From positions 1-64,000 of the forward strand of contig NZ_JAJNAL010000013.1 of NCBI RefSeq assembly GCF_022271405.1: a stretch of 64,000 nucleotides of DNA. Reading direction: 5' to 3'. Source of the DNA: Rhodopseudomonas infernalis (GTDB lineage: Bacteria; Pseudomonadota; Alphaproteobacteria; Rhizobiales; Xanthobacteraceae). Shown piece after piece: positions 34,804 through 44,284 of the stretch. Positions within the stretch are counted from its first letter, which is position 1, and each line of letters begins with the position of its first letter. The position numbers were made by a program, and so were the translations under genes. A model generated the notes under the pieces. It was not told the origin of the DNA, searched no databases, and worked only from the letters and a program-made list of their open reading frames with translations.

Positions 34804-35099
34804 TGATTGTCTTCCCTAGCGCGTAGAACACAGAACGGAACTGATGCAGCGGACGCGTGCCTCGGACTGGACCCCGGCTGCCGCGTGCCAGCCCGCTGCT
34901 CCTCCTGGGTTGCCCAAGTCCGGCCTTCGTCCAGCACCAGCTCCAAGATAACTCCAATGCACTGCTTCACCTCTCTCGTGTAGTCGTGCAACCCAAATCT
35001 CCCCGGTTCGGGCCCGAATGTCGGAGTTCCGAATCACAATCGCGCAATCCAAGCAAACCACAACTCAAGGTTGGTTTTCGTCGTTATTCCCAACACCGC

Positions 35100-36308
35100 T
35101 TAGCCCAGAAGGGTTTCGAATTGCGGCCAAGATCGAGTTTCGAAATCGAACCGATCGACCACGGTTTGACGTGCAGTTCTTCGAATCTTCTGGAACGCCT
35201 TGGGCTTCGCCAGCGCCTCGATCACGGTCTCCGCCAGTTGCACGGGATCACCAAACGGAACCAACAAGCCGTTATGGCGATCCTCGATCACTTCCTCGAC
35301 TGGCGCGGTGCTCGACCCGATCACCAGGCATTCCGAAGCCATCGCCTCGAGCATCGACCACGAGAGTACGAACGGATAGGTGAGATAGATGTGCGCTGAC
35401 GATATGCCCAACACGTTGAGATAATCTTCATACGAAACCCGCCCGAGGAAGTGCACCCGGTCCAGCGGCAACTGCTCCGTCACTTCGTCCAGATAGATAT
35501 CTTTCCAGCGACGGCCATCCGGTGGCGGGGCGCCATATGACGTTCCATCGCCTCCGATGATCACCACCTGCGCTCCAGGGCGCTCGGACAGGATCTTCGG
35601 CAACGCCCTCATCAGGATATGATATCCGCGATAGGGCTCGAGATTGCGGGCCACGTAGGTGATGACCTCGTCCCGCGAGGTCAACGTTCTGCCGTCGGGA
35701 AGACGAAGTTCTGCAGCTCGATCCCGCCTGATCTTTGCGGTGTCGATGCCGTCGTGGATGACTTTGATCTTGGATTGAAACTCGTTCGGAAACAACGAAC
35801 GTTGCCACTCGGTCGGTGCGATTCCAGCAGTCGAAGCCGCGAGCGAGATCAGGGTCGCGGCATTCTTCATGTCGAGCCCGACTCGATTCGGCAAACCGAA
35901 GCGTTCGCCTCCCTGGTCGAAGTTGAAGTCGTTGTCTGCCTGGTAGAAATATTCCGAATAGCAGTACAACCGGGCTTTCGGAAAAACCTCCTTCAACGGA
36001 AGGACTTCACCCCAACCAGGATGACCAAAGATCACATCCGGAACGAAGCCCTCATCACGCATGGCAACCGCCGCGTATAGAACGGCCTCGGCGCGCCGGC
36101 ATTCGAGATCGAACCGACGAGCGAACGGATGCACCTCTGCAATGCCAGCCGACGAAATCGAATAGCGCTTCATCTTCAGGCCTGCGATCCCGCGGGCGCG
36201 CGTGGTTCCAATCCCGGCGAGAGAAAATCCGCCACGATCCCGCAATCGCTCGATCAGCCTGAGATATTGCCCAGGGAGATTGTTATGAACAAACAGCACG
36301 CTCGTCAT
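35100..36308 (-). CDS. glycosyltransferase family 4 (GT-B fold)
   Basis: 402-aa retaining glycosyltransferase. The N-terminal MTSVLFVHNNLPGQYLRLIERLRDRGG is the opening of a GT4 variant common in alphaproteobacterial surface-glycan clusters. KVIHDGIDTAKI precedes the linker. The donor-binding half contains ITYVARNLEPYRGYHILMRALP, VVIIGGDGTSYG, and SWSMLEAMASECLVIGSSTAPVEEVI with the ExxxxxE pair. Cytoplasmic. 296 nt separate it from the fusion gene and 40 nt from the upstream GT2 gene. Weak ribosome site. Confidence 0.88.
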   Translation of the reverse strand: MTSVLFVHNNLPGQYLRLIERLRDRGGFSLAGIGTTRARGIAGLKMKRYSISSAGIAEVHPFARRFDLECRRAEAVLYAAVAMRDEGFVPDVIFGHPGWGEVLPLKEVFPKARLYCYSEYFYQADNDFNFDQGGERFGLPNRVGLDMKNAATLISLAASTAGIAPTEWQRSLFPNEFQSKIKVIHDGIDTAKIRRDRAAELRLPDGRTLTSRDEVITYVARNLEPYRGYHILMRALPKILSERPGAQVVIIGGDGTSYGAPPPDGRRWKDIYLDEVTEQLPLDRVHFLGRVSYEDYLNVLGISSAHIYLTYPFVLSWSMLEAMASECLVIGSSTAPVEEVIEDRHNGLLVPFGDPVQLAETVIEALAKPKAFQKIRRTARQTVVDRFDFETRSWPQFETLLG

Positions 36309-36348
36309 TGTTCTATCGAATTCTCACGTCGTCAAAATCGTCGAGCGA

Positions 36349-38685
36349 TCACGATGCGACAGCGATTTCCACCATCCTCGGATGATGAAGACGCCTCGGT
36401 TCGAGATTTCGCGGCGGACATGCCAGTGCGGTGAATGGCGTTTCATCCAGAGCCAGCAGTGGATTGTAATATGGATCGTCAGCCAGCGCGTCGATCCAAC
36501 GATCACGCAGCCGTTGCAGCGACAGCTTGAACTGCGGTGTTTCTCCATCCACGGGTCCGCGCGATGCCGACTCGAGATGCAGCAGGCGTGCGTGCGGAGT
36601 TACCACGATCCGCTTTCCGAGTGCCCGCAGTTTGAGGCAGTAATCGACGTCGTTGTAGTCGATTGGAAAGAATGCCGAATCGAAGCCGCCGACGGCGAAA
36701 TAGTCGGACGTTCGCGTCACCAGACAAGCCGCCGTGACGGCGCTGGTTTGTCGTGCAACCCTGAGCATATCAGAATAGCCGGGATCTCCGAAAAGCCTTT
36801 CGGTGCCGACGTGGACGGCGGACTGCTTAGGTCCCAAGACGATTCCGGCATGTTGCGTGACGCCGCTCGGCAACGACAGCAATGCGCCAACCGCCCCGAC
36901 GTCGGGCTCGGCGAGCCGCCCGGTCATCTCATCCAGCCAGTCGTCATCCAGCGCAAGGATATCATTGTTCAACAGGCAAACCCGGTCGCAATCCAGTTGC
37001 CCGACGGCCCGGTTCATGATGTCGGCATAGTTGAAGTAGCCGGGAATACGGATCACCGAGACGCCGTCGGCCGCGATACGATCGAACAGGTTCAGGGTGT
37101 CCGCATCGGTCGTATCATTGTCGGCGACGACGATTTTGGCGCGGGCACGCCTCACGGCACCTCTGATACTCTTGAGACACTTCTCCAACAAACGCGCCTG
37201 ATTGCGTGTCGGGATGACGATCGTGGTGGTGCCGTCCTCGGGACGACGTGACACCCGGACGGACGGAAACATGGATCCGCCCGCAGGTCGAAACTCGGCA
37301 GCTACTTTCCTCTCCGAGAAATGACGGACGGCGGCGGCTAGCAGCCTGGTTTCTTCCGCTTCTATGTCGAGCGGCGGCAGCACGCCAGCGCCGCCAGGCG
37401 CGTGAACCACGTTGGCCTGCGTCGGGCTGTTGGCGAGCGCAAGGAGCAGATCGTAAATGTTGGTCGCAGCGCCGCGGCGGAGCAGTTCGATTGCGCGCTG
37501 ACGTGACGTGACAAACAGATGGGCGCAATAGCCTTGCTCGACCAGCCGCTCATAGTCGAAGGACGTGAACGCAATGAGCCGCGCGCAACCGTCCGACGCG
37601 GTGACGATCAAATCGGCGTACGCAAAGGCCGCGTCAGGGGCCTCACAATAGGCACTCACCAGGCGCTGCAGCGCGCCCGGCGCAAACTCGAGGCCCGATC
37701 TGACGAACACCACGCAGTCGGCTTCGGCTTCGCTGTCGAGGAAATCGACGAAATCGCCGGAGAACTCTCCTCGCTCATTCAGTGAAATGACCCCCGCGGT
37801 CCATTGATCGGCGGTCAGTCGCAGGCTTTCGAGCGTGTCCTCGCAATTGTCGTCGCCGACGATGGCGACGATCGGAGGGACCGCAGCTTTCGCGCTGCAC
37901 TTGAACTGTTCGTCGAGAGCGGTGTGGATCTGCGGATAGGCCGAGAACGGAAGGGAGCGCGGAAACAGCCGCCGAAACTGTTCGGTGCGGAGGCGCTCCG
38001 CGCTGACGTCTGAAAACGTCGCGGTCAATTCCTCGAGCGTATCGCCATACGCGACGAACCTGAGTGGACTTCCCTTCAACTCATTCCCAGCGCCGTCGAC
38101 GACCTGGAGCGTCCGCGCTCTTCCGTCCGCGAGGTGCTGAGGAAGGTGAAAGTCAAAGCGCGGAACGGCCGAACCCATTTCACGTCCAGACCCGAGATGT
38201 GCCCATTGCAGAGCGCGGGACTGGTGAACGATCTGGCCGTCAAGTCGTGCTGTTACAAGGTGGTCGGTCCCCCTGGAGCCGGCGAGCCAACCTGCGATCC
38301 TGAGCTCACCCAGCCACTTGACCTCGCCTCTGGCAGATTCTGAATCGAGCTCAGCACGCACAATCGGAATGGCCTGCCCCAGCGGGATCCCGGTATTCGC
38401 AATTCTCGCCTCCAGGAACTGGAAACGCCCGAGCGCCTCAGGGCCGAACTCGACCGAGAAACCGTAGCACCCATCGCCGGTGCCGGCCGCAACCAGTTCA
38501 TCCGAGCGCATGGTGCAGCGAACCAGAGCCAGGGGCACGCCGTCACCCAGAACGTCGATCACATAGCGAAGTGCCAGGTCATCTTCATTCACCACATATC
38601 CGGCGAATGACGTGGGACCCGTCTGCGCAAAGCGGACCAGCAAGCCGGCCTTGGCTTCGTTGGCCTTGGCGCGGTCATGCAGCAT
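36349..38685 (-). CDS. large glycosyltransferase family 2 protein
   Basis: 778 aa. The first 260 residues have no recognised domain but are rich in beta-strand text (GYGFSVEFGPEALGRFQFLEARI), as in carbohydrate-binding accessory regions. About 265-440 looks like a poorly conserved GT-A-like module. About 480-740 is a clear GT2 domain (TTIVIPTRNQARLLEKCLKSI, KIVVADNDTTD, VCLLNNDILALDDDWLDEMTGRL, FPIDYNDVDYCLKLRALGKRI) of the rhamnosyltransferase-like type. ATG 38685, with GAGG upstream, overlaps the preceding gene by 11 nt; a TTG at 38712 is possible. Confidence 0.83.
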   Translation of the reverse strand: MLHDRAKANEAKAGLLVRFAQTGPTSFAGYVVNEDDLALRYVIDVLGDGVPLALVRCTMRSDELVAAGTGDGCYGFSVEFGPEALGRFQFLEARIANTGIPLGQAIPIVRAELDSESARGEVKWLGELRIAGWLAGSRGTDHLVTARLDGQIVHQSRALQWAHLGSGREMGSAVPRFDFHLPQHLADGRARTLQVVDGAGNELKGSPLRFVAYGDTLEELTATFSDVSAERLRTEQFRRLFPRSLPFSAYPQIHTALDEQFKCSAKAAVPPIVAIVGDDNCEDTLESLRLTADQWTAGVISLNERGEFSGDFVDFLDSEAEADCVVFVRSGLEFAPGALQRLVSAYCEAPDAAFAYADLIVTASDGCARLIAFTSFDYERLVEQGYCAHLFVTSRQRAIELLRRGAATNIYDLLLALANSPTQANVVHAPGGAGVLPPLDIEAEETRLLAAAVRHFSERKVAAEFRPAGGSMFPSVRVSRRPEDGTTTIVIPTRNQARLLEKCLKSIRGAVRRARAKIVVADNDTTDADTLNLFDRIAADGVSVIRIPGYFNYADIMNRAVGQLDCDRVCLLNNDILALDDDWLDEMTGRLAEPDVGAVGALLSLPSGVTQHAGIVLGPKQSAVHVGTERLFGDPGYSDMLRVARQTSAVTAACLVTRTSDYFAVGGFDSAFFPIDYNDVDYCLKLRALGKRIVVTPHARLLHLESASRGPVDGETPQFKLSLQRLRDRWIDALADDPYYNPLLALDETPFTALACPPRNLEPRRLHHPRMVEIAVAS

Positions 38686-41227
38686 CGACGGCCTCGCCGT
38701 TGACGCCCACAAACCACGAGGATAAGCGATCCGCCAACACGGCTGGCGGCTGCGATGGGTCCATCCGCAAGCTGCCCTGGGGCCGCACCGGGGTGAACGG
38801 CCACGCGAAGTAAGCAGTCGGCAGTCCGACGTCCCACGCGCGTTCGGCCTTACTCCATCCGAAAACTGGTCGTGGCAGATAGATCATGAGCTTCTCGAGC
38901 CGATAGATGTCAACCAGCGTCGCGATTTCATCAGCCTCCGTGGGACCAAGCACAAAGACATTCCCCAATGCCATCAGGTAATCATCATTGAGCGTGCCGC
39001 CCAGGACGAACAATTGAAGGTCCTTGACGCGGCTTGATCGCCGAGCCAGTTCCGCGAACGACTGGAAGGCGGATGGACATCGCTCGTCCAGAACGACCCC
39101 GCATCCGATTGTCCGGCTTTCCGAGAAGATCGCGCGAAATTTTCCTGCAGGAGTCCGATTCGGCTCAGCGACGATTCTGTTCGCACCAATCCGTTTCGAC
39201 GTCAGGAACGCGCGCGCCTCTTCGTTCGGCGCGATGTAGCGTCCGACCCGAGAGGAAGACGAGACGGAGCCTCGTGACACCTTGCTCTTACGAGCGCGCG
39301 TTACTTTCTCAGATCCTTCGAGGCATCCTCGCAAGTCGAACGAAGCCGCGTCCGCCATGAAGACGTCTGACGGCTTCCGCAACTGCTTCAATCGATCGAC
39401 CACGTCGATCATCAGGCTCGATGATCCGGCAAACTCGAACTGCGCAATTTTGAGTTCTGCGATGTACTCCGTCAACCTGTCGGCTTCTTCGGCGGAGCTG
39501 ATGCTGAACTGGAGCGACCGATACCCCTGTTGTACGTAGCGGAACGTCGCGGATCGGTGCTGGGTCGACAGCAGACAGACCAGAACCGTCGCGCCACTCT
39601 GCTGCAAGTTCTGCGCACGCTCCATCGCAACTTCGCCGACGAGGTCATCCGGAGCGAGTAGAAATCGATCGAACCTGATCGTCTTGATCATCTCCTTTTC
39701 GATCCTTCCGCGCGCGTCGCGGAGCGGGTCACACTTGGTGAATGCGGTGCTTTCGTTGTTGTAGTCGGGAAATCTGACCTCCAGCTTCTTGAGGTTCCGC
39801 ATCACCAAAGAACGCTTGTCCCCACCAAACGAGCGCGATCCCGCATGTCCGACATAGATCCAGGGCGCGCAGACGTTCCGAAAGCCGTTCTGGCGGGCGC
39901 GCAAACAGAATTCCACGTCCTCAAAATATCCGCGATCGTAAAGCTGCGGGATGCCTCCAACTGAATCGAGGCATCGCCGGGTGATGTAGAGACAAAATCC
40001 GATCCCATTGGGCAGGTCGACGAGCGTGTCGCGATTGGCTTTAGCGGCCCGATCGATGTCCGAAACCGCTTCGATGGATGGAAGGTCATTGACGCGGAAG
40101 GGTTCGGGAAAGCTGGTGTACTCACCATTATTCGAGAGCGGGGTCACCGTTCCGATATCGGGAGAGCAACGGCCTGCGCGCGCCAATTCGTCGATTGCGC
40201 CCGGGGGCAGCACAGTGTCCGCGTTCAGAACGAGAACGTCTCCGTGCGGGATGATCGACAGCGCCCGATTGACGGCTCCGGCAAAGCCAAGGTTGGTGTC
40301 GTTGTGCAAAACCGTGATGGCGGGGTCTGCAGCGTACAGCTGAAGCAACTGCTTGATCCGGTCGTCCGGCGTGGCATCGTCCACCAAGATCGCGACGATT
40401 CTCTTCGACGCCTGAAGCTGCGGACGGAGGCTGTCGAGACAATCCCGCGTCGCCTCGAAATCACTGTAGATCGGCACGACGATCGTCAGGTCCGCATCGT
40501 TCGTGGGACCGGCCGATTGCGGCCGAACAAGAGGACGCCTTTGCTCGGTGGGGTAGCTGCTCACGCGACAGAGCAAGGCATCTTCAGATTCGATCGAGAG
40601 ATGAACAGGTCTTTCGTCGACGTGGAACGGAAGACGAAATTGTCCGAAGTGGTCGAAGATCCCGGCCCACGCGGGAGCCTGTTCCGCACAGACGGTCAGT
40701 CTCCGAACGTCGGAGCCATCGCGGACCTGGAGACTGATCGAGTCCTCACCGTCCCAGGTGACCCACCCGACGAATTCGTCTGCGATAGCCTGTCCGGACG
40801 CGACGATCTCTCGTCCTGCATCACGAAGTACGCGCAATGCGAGGCGCAACGTTCGTTGATTGTCAGGGCACAGTCGAACCAATTGTTCGGCGGCATGAAC
40901 GCGTTTGGCCGCGTCGTCGCTCCAGCCGATCAAGCGGGAATTTGCGTGAAGATTTTCGGGATCCAGCTCGAGCGCACGATCGAGGGTCTCTGCAGCGATG
41001 TGCTGGAAGCCGAGGCGTGCCGAGAGGTCGGCCTTGAGGCAGAGCAGTTCGGCTCGCGCAACTCCGATTCGACGAATGCGATCGATCAGAAAATGCGCCA
41101 AGCGCAGGTCACCGTCCTCATAAGCACGGACGCCCAAGCGCTCGAGCTCTCGGCAATCGTCGAACGATCGATCGAACCTCAGAGGATTGTCAATCAACCA
41201 GCCCGCGGGTTCAGCGAGGAAAGCCAT
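38675..41227 (-). CDS. TPR-like / glycosyltransferase 2 / GT-B-like multidomain protein
   Basis: 850 aa. The N-terminal 120 residues are TPR-like helices (ALELDPENLHANSRLIGWSDDA). About 240-500 is a GT2 domain (LTIVVPIYSDFEATRDCLDSLRPQL, ILVDDATPD, NLGFAGAVNRALSII, DVLVLNADTVLPPGAIDEL, YFEDVEFCLRARQNGF). The last 300 residues resemble a GT-B-like module (ATVLVCLLSTQHRSATFRYVQQGYRSLQ...), apparently degenerate. It is the first glycosyltransferase of the island, after the RTX gene and a hairpin. ATG start, weak ribosome site. Confidence 0.82.
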   Translation of the reverse strand: MAFLAEPAGWLIDNPLRFDRSFDDCRELERLGVRAYEDGDLRLAHFLIDRIRRIGVARAELLCLKADLSARLGFQHIAAETLDRALELDPENLHANSRLIGWSDDAAKRVHAAEQLVRLCPDNQRTLRLALRVLRDAGREIVASGQAIADEFVGWVTWDGEDSISLQVRDGSDVRRLTVCAEQAPAWAGIFDHFGQFRLPFHVDERPVHLSIESEDALLCRVSSYPTEQRRPLVRPQSAGPTNDADLTIVVPIYSDFEATRDCLDSLRPQLQASKRIVAILVDDATPDDRIKQLLQLYAADPAITVLHNDTNLGFAGAVNRALSIIPHGDVLVLNADTVLPPGAIDELARAGRCSPDIGTVTPLSNNGEYTSFPEPFRVNDLPSIEAVSDIDRAAKANRDTLVDLPNGIGFCLYITRRCLDSVGGIPQLYDRGYFEDVEFCLRARQNGFRNVCAPWIYVGHAGSRSFGGDKRSLVMRNLKKLEVRFPDYNNESTAFTKCDPLRDARGRIEKEMIKTIRFDRFLLAPDDLVGEVAMERAQNLQQSGATVLVCLLSTQHRSATFRYVQQGYRSLQFSISSAEEADRLTEYIAELKIAQFEFAGSSSLMIDVVDRLKQLRKPSDVFMADAASFDLRGCLEGSEKVTRARKSKVSRGSVSSSSRVGRYIAPNEEARAFLTSKRIGANRIVAEPNRTPAGKFRAIFSESRTIGCGVVLDERCPSAFQSFAELARRSSRVKDLQLFVLGGTLNDDYLMALGNVFVLGPTEADEIATLVDIYRLEKLMIYLPRPVFGWSKAERAWDVGLPTAYFAWPFTPVRPQGSLRMDPSQPPAVLADRLSSWFVGVNGEAVDAA

Positions 41228-41327
41228 CTCGCACAGCCCTCATCCGCAAGGGATGCCCGATCTAACTGCACAGAACTCGAATTGCAGCGGAGCTGACCGC
41301 ACGTTTGCACGACCTAACTAATGAGAG

Positions 41328-41347
41328 AGGCCCGCCATGGCGGGCCT
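41328..41347 (-). terminator. 20-nt perfect palindrome downstream of the RTX gene
   Basis: AGGCCCGCC and GGCGGGCCT arms meet around a central AT. It begins 22 nt after the RTX stop, and in the minus strand it is followed by CTCTCATTAG. The T-run is weak, so it may be a partial terminator or an mRNA-end stabiliser. It would let the RTX transcript accumulate above that of the glycosyltransferases downstream. Confidence 0.65.
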
Positions 41348-41369
41348 CCGATTTCCAATAAGCCTAAGC

Positions 41370-42494
41370 TCAGGAGATGTTGTTGGTCTGATCCGAGAAC
41401 TGGATCGTCTCGACGTTCGTGACCGTGAGGGTCGACCCGTTGGTGAAGGCAACCGTCGTGACACCATTGACCGTCGCGACCTGAGCAGAAGACTGCGCCG
41501 CGTTGATGAACAGCAGATCGTTGCCGGCACCGCCATCGATGGTGTCGGATCCATCACCAATGTTGTAGCCGATGACGTCATTTCCAGCGCCCGACGAGAT
41601 GCTGTCGTTGCCGGTACCACCGAAGATGGTGTCATTGCCGTCGTCACCGATCAGCGTGTCGTCACCAACACCACCAATCAGATAATCGTCTCCAGAACCA
41701 GCGACCAGGCTGTCGTTGCCATCATCGCCGAACAGGGTGTCGTTGCCGTCCCCGCCGATCAACGTATCATTTCCCGTGCCACCGGCGAGCAAGTCGTTGC
41801 CGCTGTCGCCGATCAGGCTGTCATCACCGCTGCCGGCACCGATGGTATCATCACCCTCGCCGCCATCCATGGTGTCGTTGCCGGCGTCACCCCAGAGTTC
41901 ATCGTTGCCTTCGCCGCCGATCAACGAATCGTCGCCGCTACCGCCGACGAGGATGTCGTTGCCCTCGCCACCATCGACGGTATCGCCGCCGTCATCGCCG
42001 AACAGAATATCATCGCCGGTGCCACCGATCAACGAGTCGTCACCCGATCCGCCCGCCAGCAGATCGTCGCCGATCCCGCCCAACAAGGTATCGTCACCAG
42101 CGCCGGCTCCGATCGTGTCGTTGCCGGCTCCGGCATTGACGTAGTCGTTCGTCGCGCCGCCGCCGCTGGTGAAAATGATGTCGTTGCCGGAGCCGGTCAG
42201 CACGACCTTCGGACCCACGCCGCTGATATCGACAGAGACGTTATCGGACGTATCGAAGGTGAGGCCGGTGATAGCAGCGGGTAAGCCGTTGAAAGTGCCG
42301 CCGTAGCTGAAGCTTGCAACGTTGACGTTCGAGCCAAGAGGCGGATTTTCGTCCAGCGTCGTCGTCGCCTGCTGATCACCCTCGGTGAAGACGCCTGCCT
42401 GGTTCAAGGCCGCATCGAGCGCACTTAACGTATCCGGGGGCAGCCCCGCATAGTCCTCGTTGAACTGCGTTTGATCAAGATTATATGTCGCCAT
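41370..42494 (-). CDS. RTX calcium-binding protein, probable type I secretion substrate
   Basis: 374 aa. The first 125 residues are unique (YNLDQTQFNEDYAGLPPDTLSALDAALNQAGVF, then a beta-rich part). Residues about 130-320 carry roughly 22 RTX nonapeptides of the GGxGxDxLx type (GGSGDDSLI, GGEGNDELW, GDDGNDTLF), forming a calcium-dependent beta-roll. The last 50 residues (VTTVAFTNGSTLTVTNVETIQFSDQTNNIS) have the non-cleaved C-terminal export-signal character. No N-terminal signal peptide, Cys-free and strongly acidic. ATG with a CTGGAG site. Its exporter genes lie 11 kb downstream in the same direction. Confidence 0.92.
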   Translation of the reverse strand: MATYNLDQTQFNEDYAGLPPDTLSALDAALNQAGVFTEGDQQATTTLDENPPLGSNVNVASFSYGGTFNGLPAAITGLTFDTSDNVSVDISGVGPKVVLTGSGNDIIFTSGGGATNDYVNAGAGNDTIGAGAGDDTLLGGIGDDLLAGGSGDDSLIGGTGDDILFGDDGGDTVDGGEGNDILVGGSGDDSLIGGEGNDELWGDAGNDTMDGGEGDDTIGAGSGDDSLIGDSGNDLLAGGTGNDTLIGGDGNDTLFGDDGNDSLVAGSGDDYLIGGVGDDTLIGDDGNDTIFGGTGNDSISSGAGNDVIGYNIGDGSDTIDGGAGNDLLFINAAQSSAQVATVNGVTTVAFTNGSTLTVTNVETIQFSDQTNNIS

Positions 42495-42527
42495 AATTAT
42501 CTCCAGCTTTTTGTACCAAGCAACTTA

Positions 42528-43496
42528 CTAAGCATTGGGAGAAGATCGAAACACCCTCACCCGCGAACCTTGCGCCGACTTTATCGAGCGATCGTCAGCT
42601 AGCGATGACGACTTTATCAAGCCTTGATGATTGCCGTTGGCCCGCGCCGACCAAAGCGGCGTGATGGCGACGGACAGCCCAATCAAAGGCTCCCGCCCGG
42701 TCGGCCCCGACAACTGCACCGACGACCCGGACTTCTCGACGACCTGCGCCCCCAGGAACAGAGCACGTGCCGTGATCTCATAGTCGGCGTGCGGCTCGTC
42801 GAGTTCGACATCGAGCCCGACAAGAGCCAGCGCCCGACGCTTGGTTCCGGCGTATTCGCCCAGAGAAACGAAGTCGCGATTGAGATTTCTCGTACCGTCA
42901 CGAGTTTTCTTCTCCTCGTACCTCACGCGGTAGCGAAGACGCGGACGCGAGCCGTCATCTTCAGGCACGAGAGCAATCCCCTCGATCCGAGCGGGACTTT
43001 CCGGCCCAGCGATCCACTGACCGGCCGCAACGGCGACGTCGCCCTTGCCCGCAACGTGGCAGAGCAGCTTCACGCCGGGAGCGGCACGCCGCTCCTCTTC
43101 ACGCGCCTCAGCCGTAGACCACGACTGCGCACGCAAGCGCGGGAGGCTCGGCAGCTCGACGGGGGGGCTGGGCAAATCCTTGACCTGGAGCGGATCCAGC
43201 CCAAGCCGCTTTATTTCGACGGCGGCCTCGACAGACCCACCCTGAACCCGCGGATGAACAGTGATGGTGACCGCACCCTGAACCGCGGCGAAAATGACCA
43301 CGCAATCCTTAACCTGCTGCAATTGCCCCAAAGGCCTGCCCGGGCAAGAGATCACCGAAAACCCGGGAGCCCCAGGATCCTCAGCCTCGACCACCACCAT
43401 CGGGGGGTTCGACGCATCAGCGGCATGGACATAATCAGCCACGAAAAGTCCGGGCTGGACGAGAACTCGGCGAATTCGGGAGCTTACATCGTTCAT
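42528..43496 (-). CDS. unrecognised 322-aa protein preceding the RTX gene
   Basis: I recognise no family. No signal peptide or membrane segment is visible. The first 100 residues are beta-strand-like (PPMVVVEAEDPGAPGFSVISCPG, CVVIFAAVQGAVTITVHPRV). A Pro-rich linker follows (LPSPPVELPSLPRLRAQSW), then a second domain with MarR-like neither motifs nor repeats (RIEGIALVPEDDGSRPRLRYRVRYEEKKTRDG). It has a strong GGGGAG site and lies 33 nt upstream of the RTX start, so both come from one transcript. Chaperone, activator or structural partner of the RTX protein are all open. Confidence 0.7.
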   Translation of the reverse strand: MNDVSSRIRRVLVQPGLFVADYVHAADASNPPMVVVEAEDPGAPGFSVISCPGRPLGQLQQVKDCVVIFAAVQGAVTITVHPRVQGGSVEAAVEIKRLGLDPLQVKDLPSPPVELPSLPRLRAQSWSTAEAREEERRAAPGVKLLCHVAGKGDVAVAAGQWIAGPESPARIEGIALVPEDDGSRPRLRYRVRYEEKKTRDGTRNLNRDFVSLGEYAGTKRRALALVGLDVELDEPHADYEITARALFLGAQVVEKSGSSVQLSGPTGREPLIGLSVAITPLWSARANGNHQGLIKSSSLADDRSIKSAQGSRVRVFRSSPNA

Positions 43497-44284
43497 GATC
43501 GCTCCCCGAGCAATTCCTTAAATTGTGTTCATATCTTCACTTACCCGTGTACCTGATGAGCGCTCTTTGGGCAACCGACAATTGCGAGTTCCGAGCGTTA
43601 TCACAGTGTTACTGCATGTGCTCAACAGCACATATCCCTCCCCGCGCCTGCTCCAATTTTTCGGACTATCCCCGCGAATTACGGCGTCCCTCCCCCTCTC
43701 AGCGGTGGCCGCGAGAGGCGAGGCGGCTGTTGCCGGTGGCCATGAGGATCATCCAGCAGCGCGGCACGGTGACCGATCTGGGGCACCGCCGAAAATCTGG
43801 GCGCAGCAGCTCCCGGCCCTGGTGTTGCTGTGCAGCGCGACCGCCAAGTTGCGCCCGCCGTTATGGGCTCGATCACGCCAGGTAATTACTGCACTGTTCG
43901 TTAGCTGAAGACGTCCGGCTGGCTCGCCTCACGACCTGCCGATCGTCTTCACCGGAGTCGATCCTGCAACTGCGATGCAGCATGAGCTCCACGCTGGGCG
44001 GGGAGGTAATTGACGCGCAATCGGCCGACCGACGCCCGAAATCCCGCCCCCTGCGCCGGGGGCAGTCGGCACGCAGTCCGCCACGCGGATCCCGGAAAAT
44101 TGCGACGTTCCGCCGCAGGCTGGGGCGTCGGATTGCAACGGAAGGTTTATGATCCTGCCCGTCCCGACGCCTGCCGATCTTGCTCCGCCGCTGGGCGGCA
44201 AAGACCGGTCATTTCCCGGAGCGATCGGCGTCGGAGGCTGCGCCGGTTGTGGGCGATTCGTCCGATGACCCTGCCCTCCGAGCG
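43497..44284. other. 788-nt gene-free interval; head of the RTX island
   Basis: The half nearest the 322-aa gene is AT-richer than its surroundings and should hold the promoter of the RTX island. The inverted repeat at 43616-43633 and a CAATT/AATTG dyad just before the gene are the only clear structures. The part 43700-44284 has short frames without support and nothing recognisable. Confidence 0.5.
43616..43633. promoter_or_regulatory. inverted repeat ATGTGCT-CAAC-AGCACAT
   Basis: A perfect 7-4-7 dyad about 120 nt upstream of the first gene of the RTX island. It could be an activator or repressor site for the operon. No local regulator gene is present. Confidence 0.4.

Noticed and set aside
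41590-42130. Short tandem DNA repeats resembling a repeat array
   Set aside because: They are the codons of RTX nonapeptides in one open frame, with no spacer-repeat pattern of a CRISPR.
43523-43908. Overlapping small frames upstream of the RTX island
   Set aside because: No ribosome site, no consistent coding composition, and several frames are equally open.
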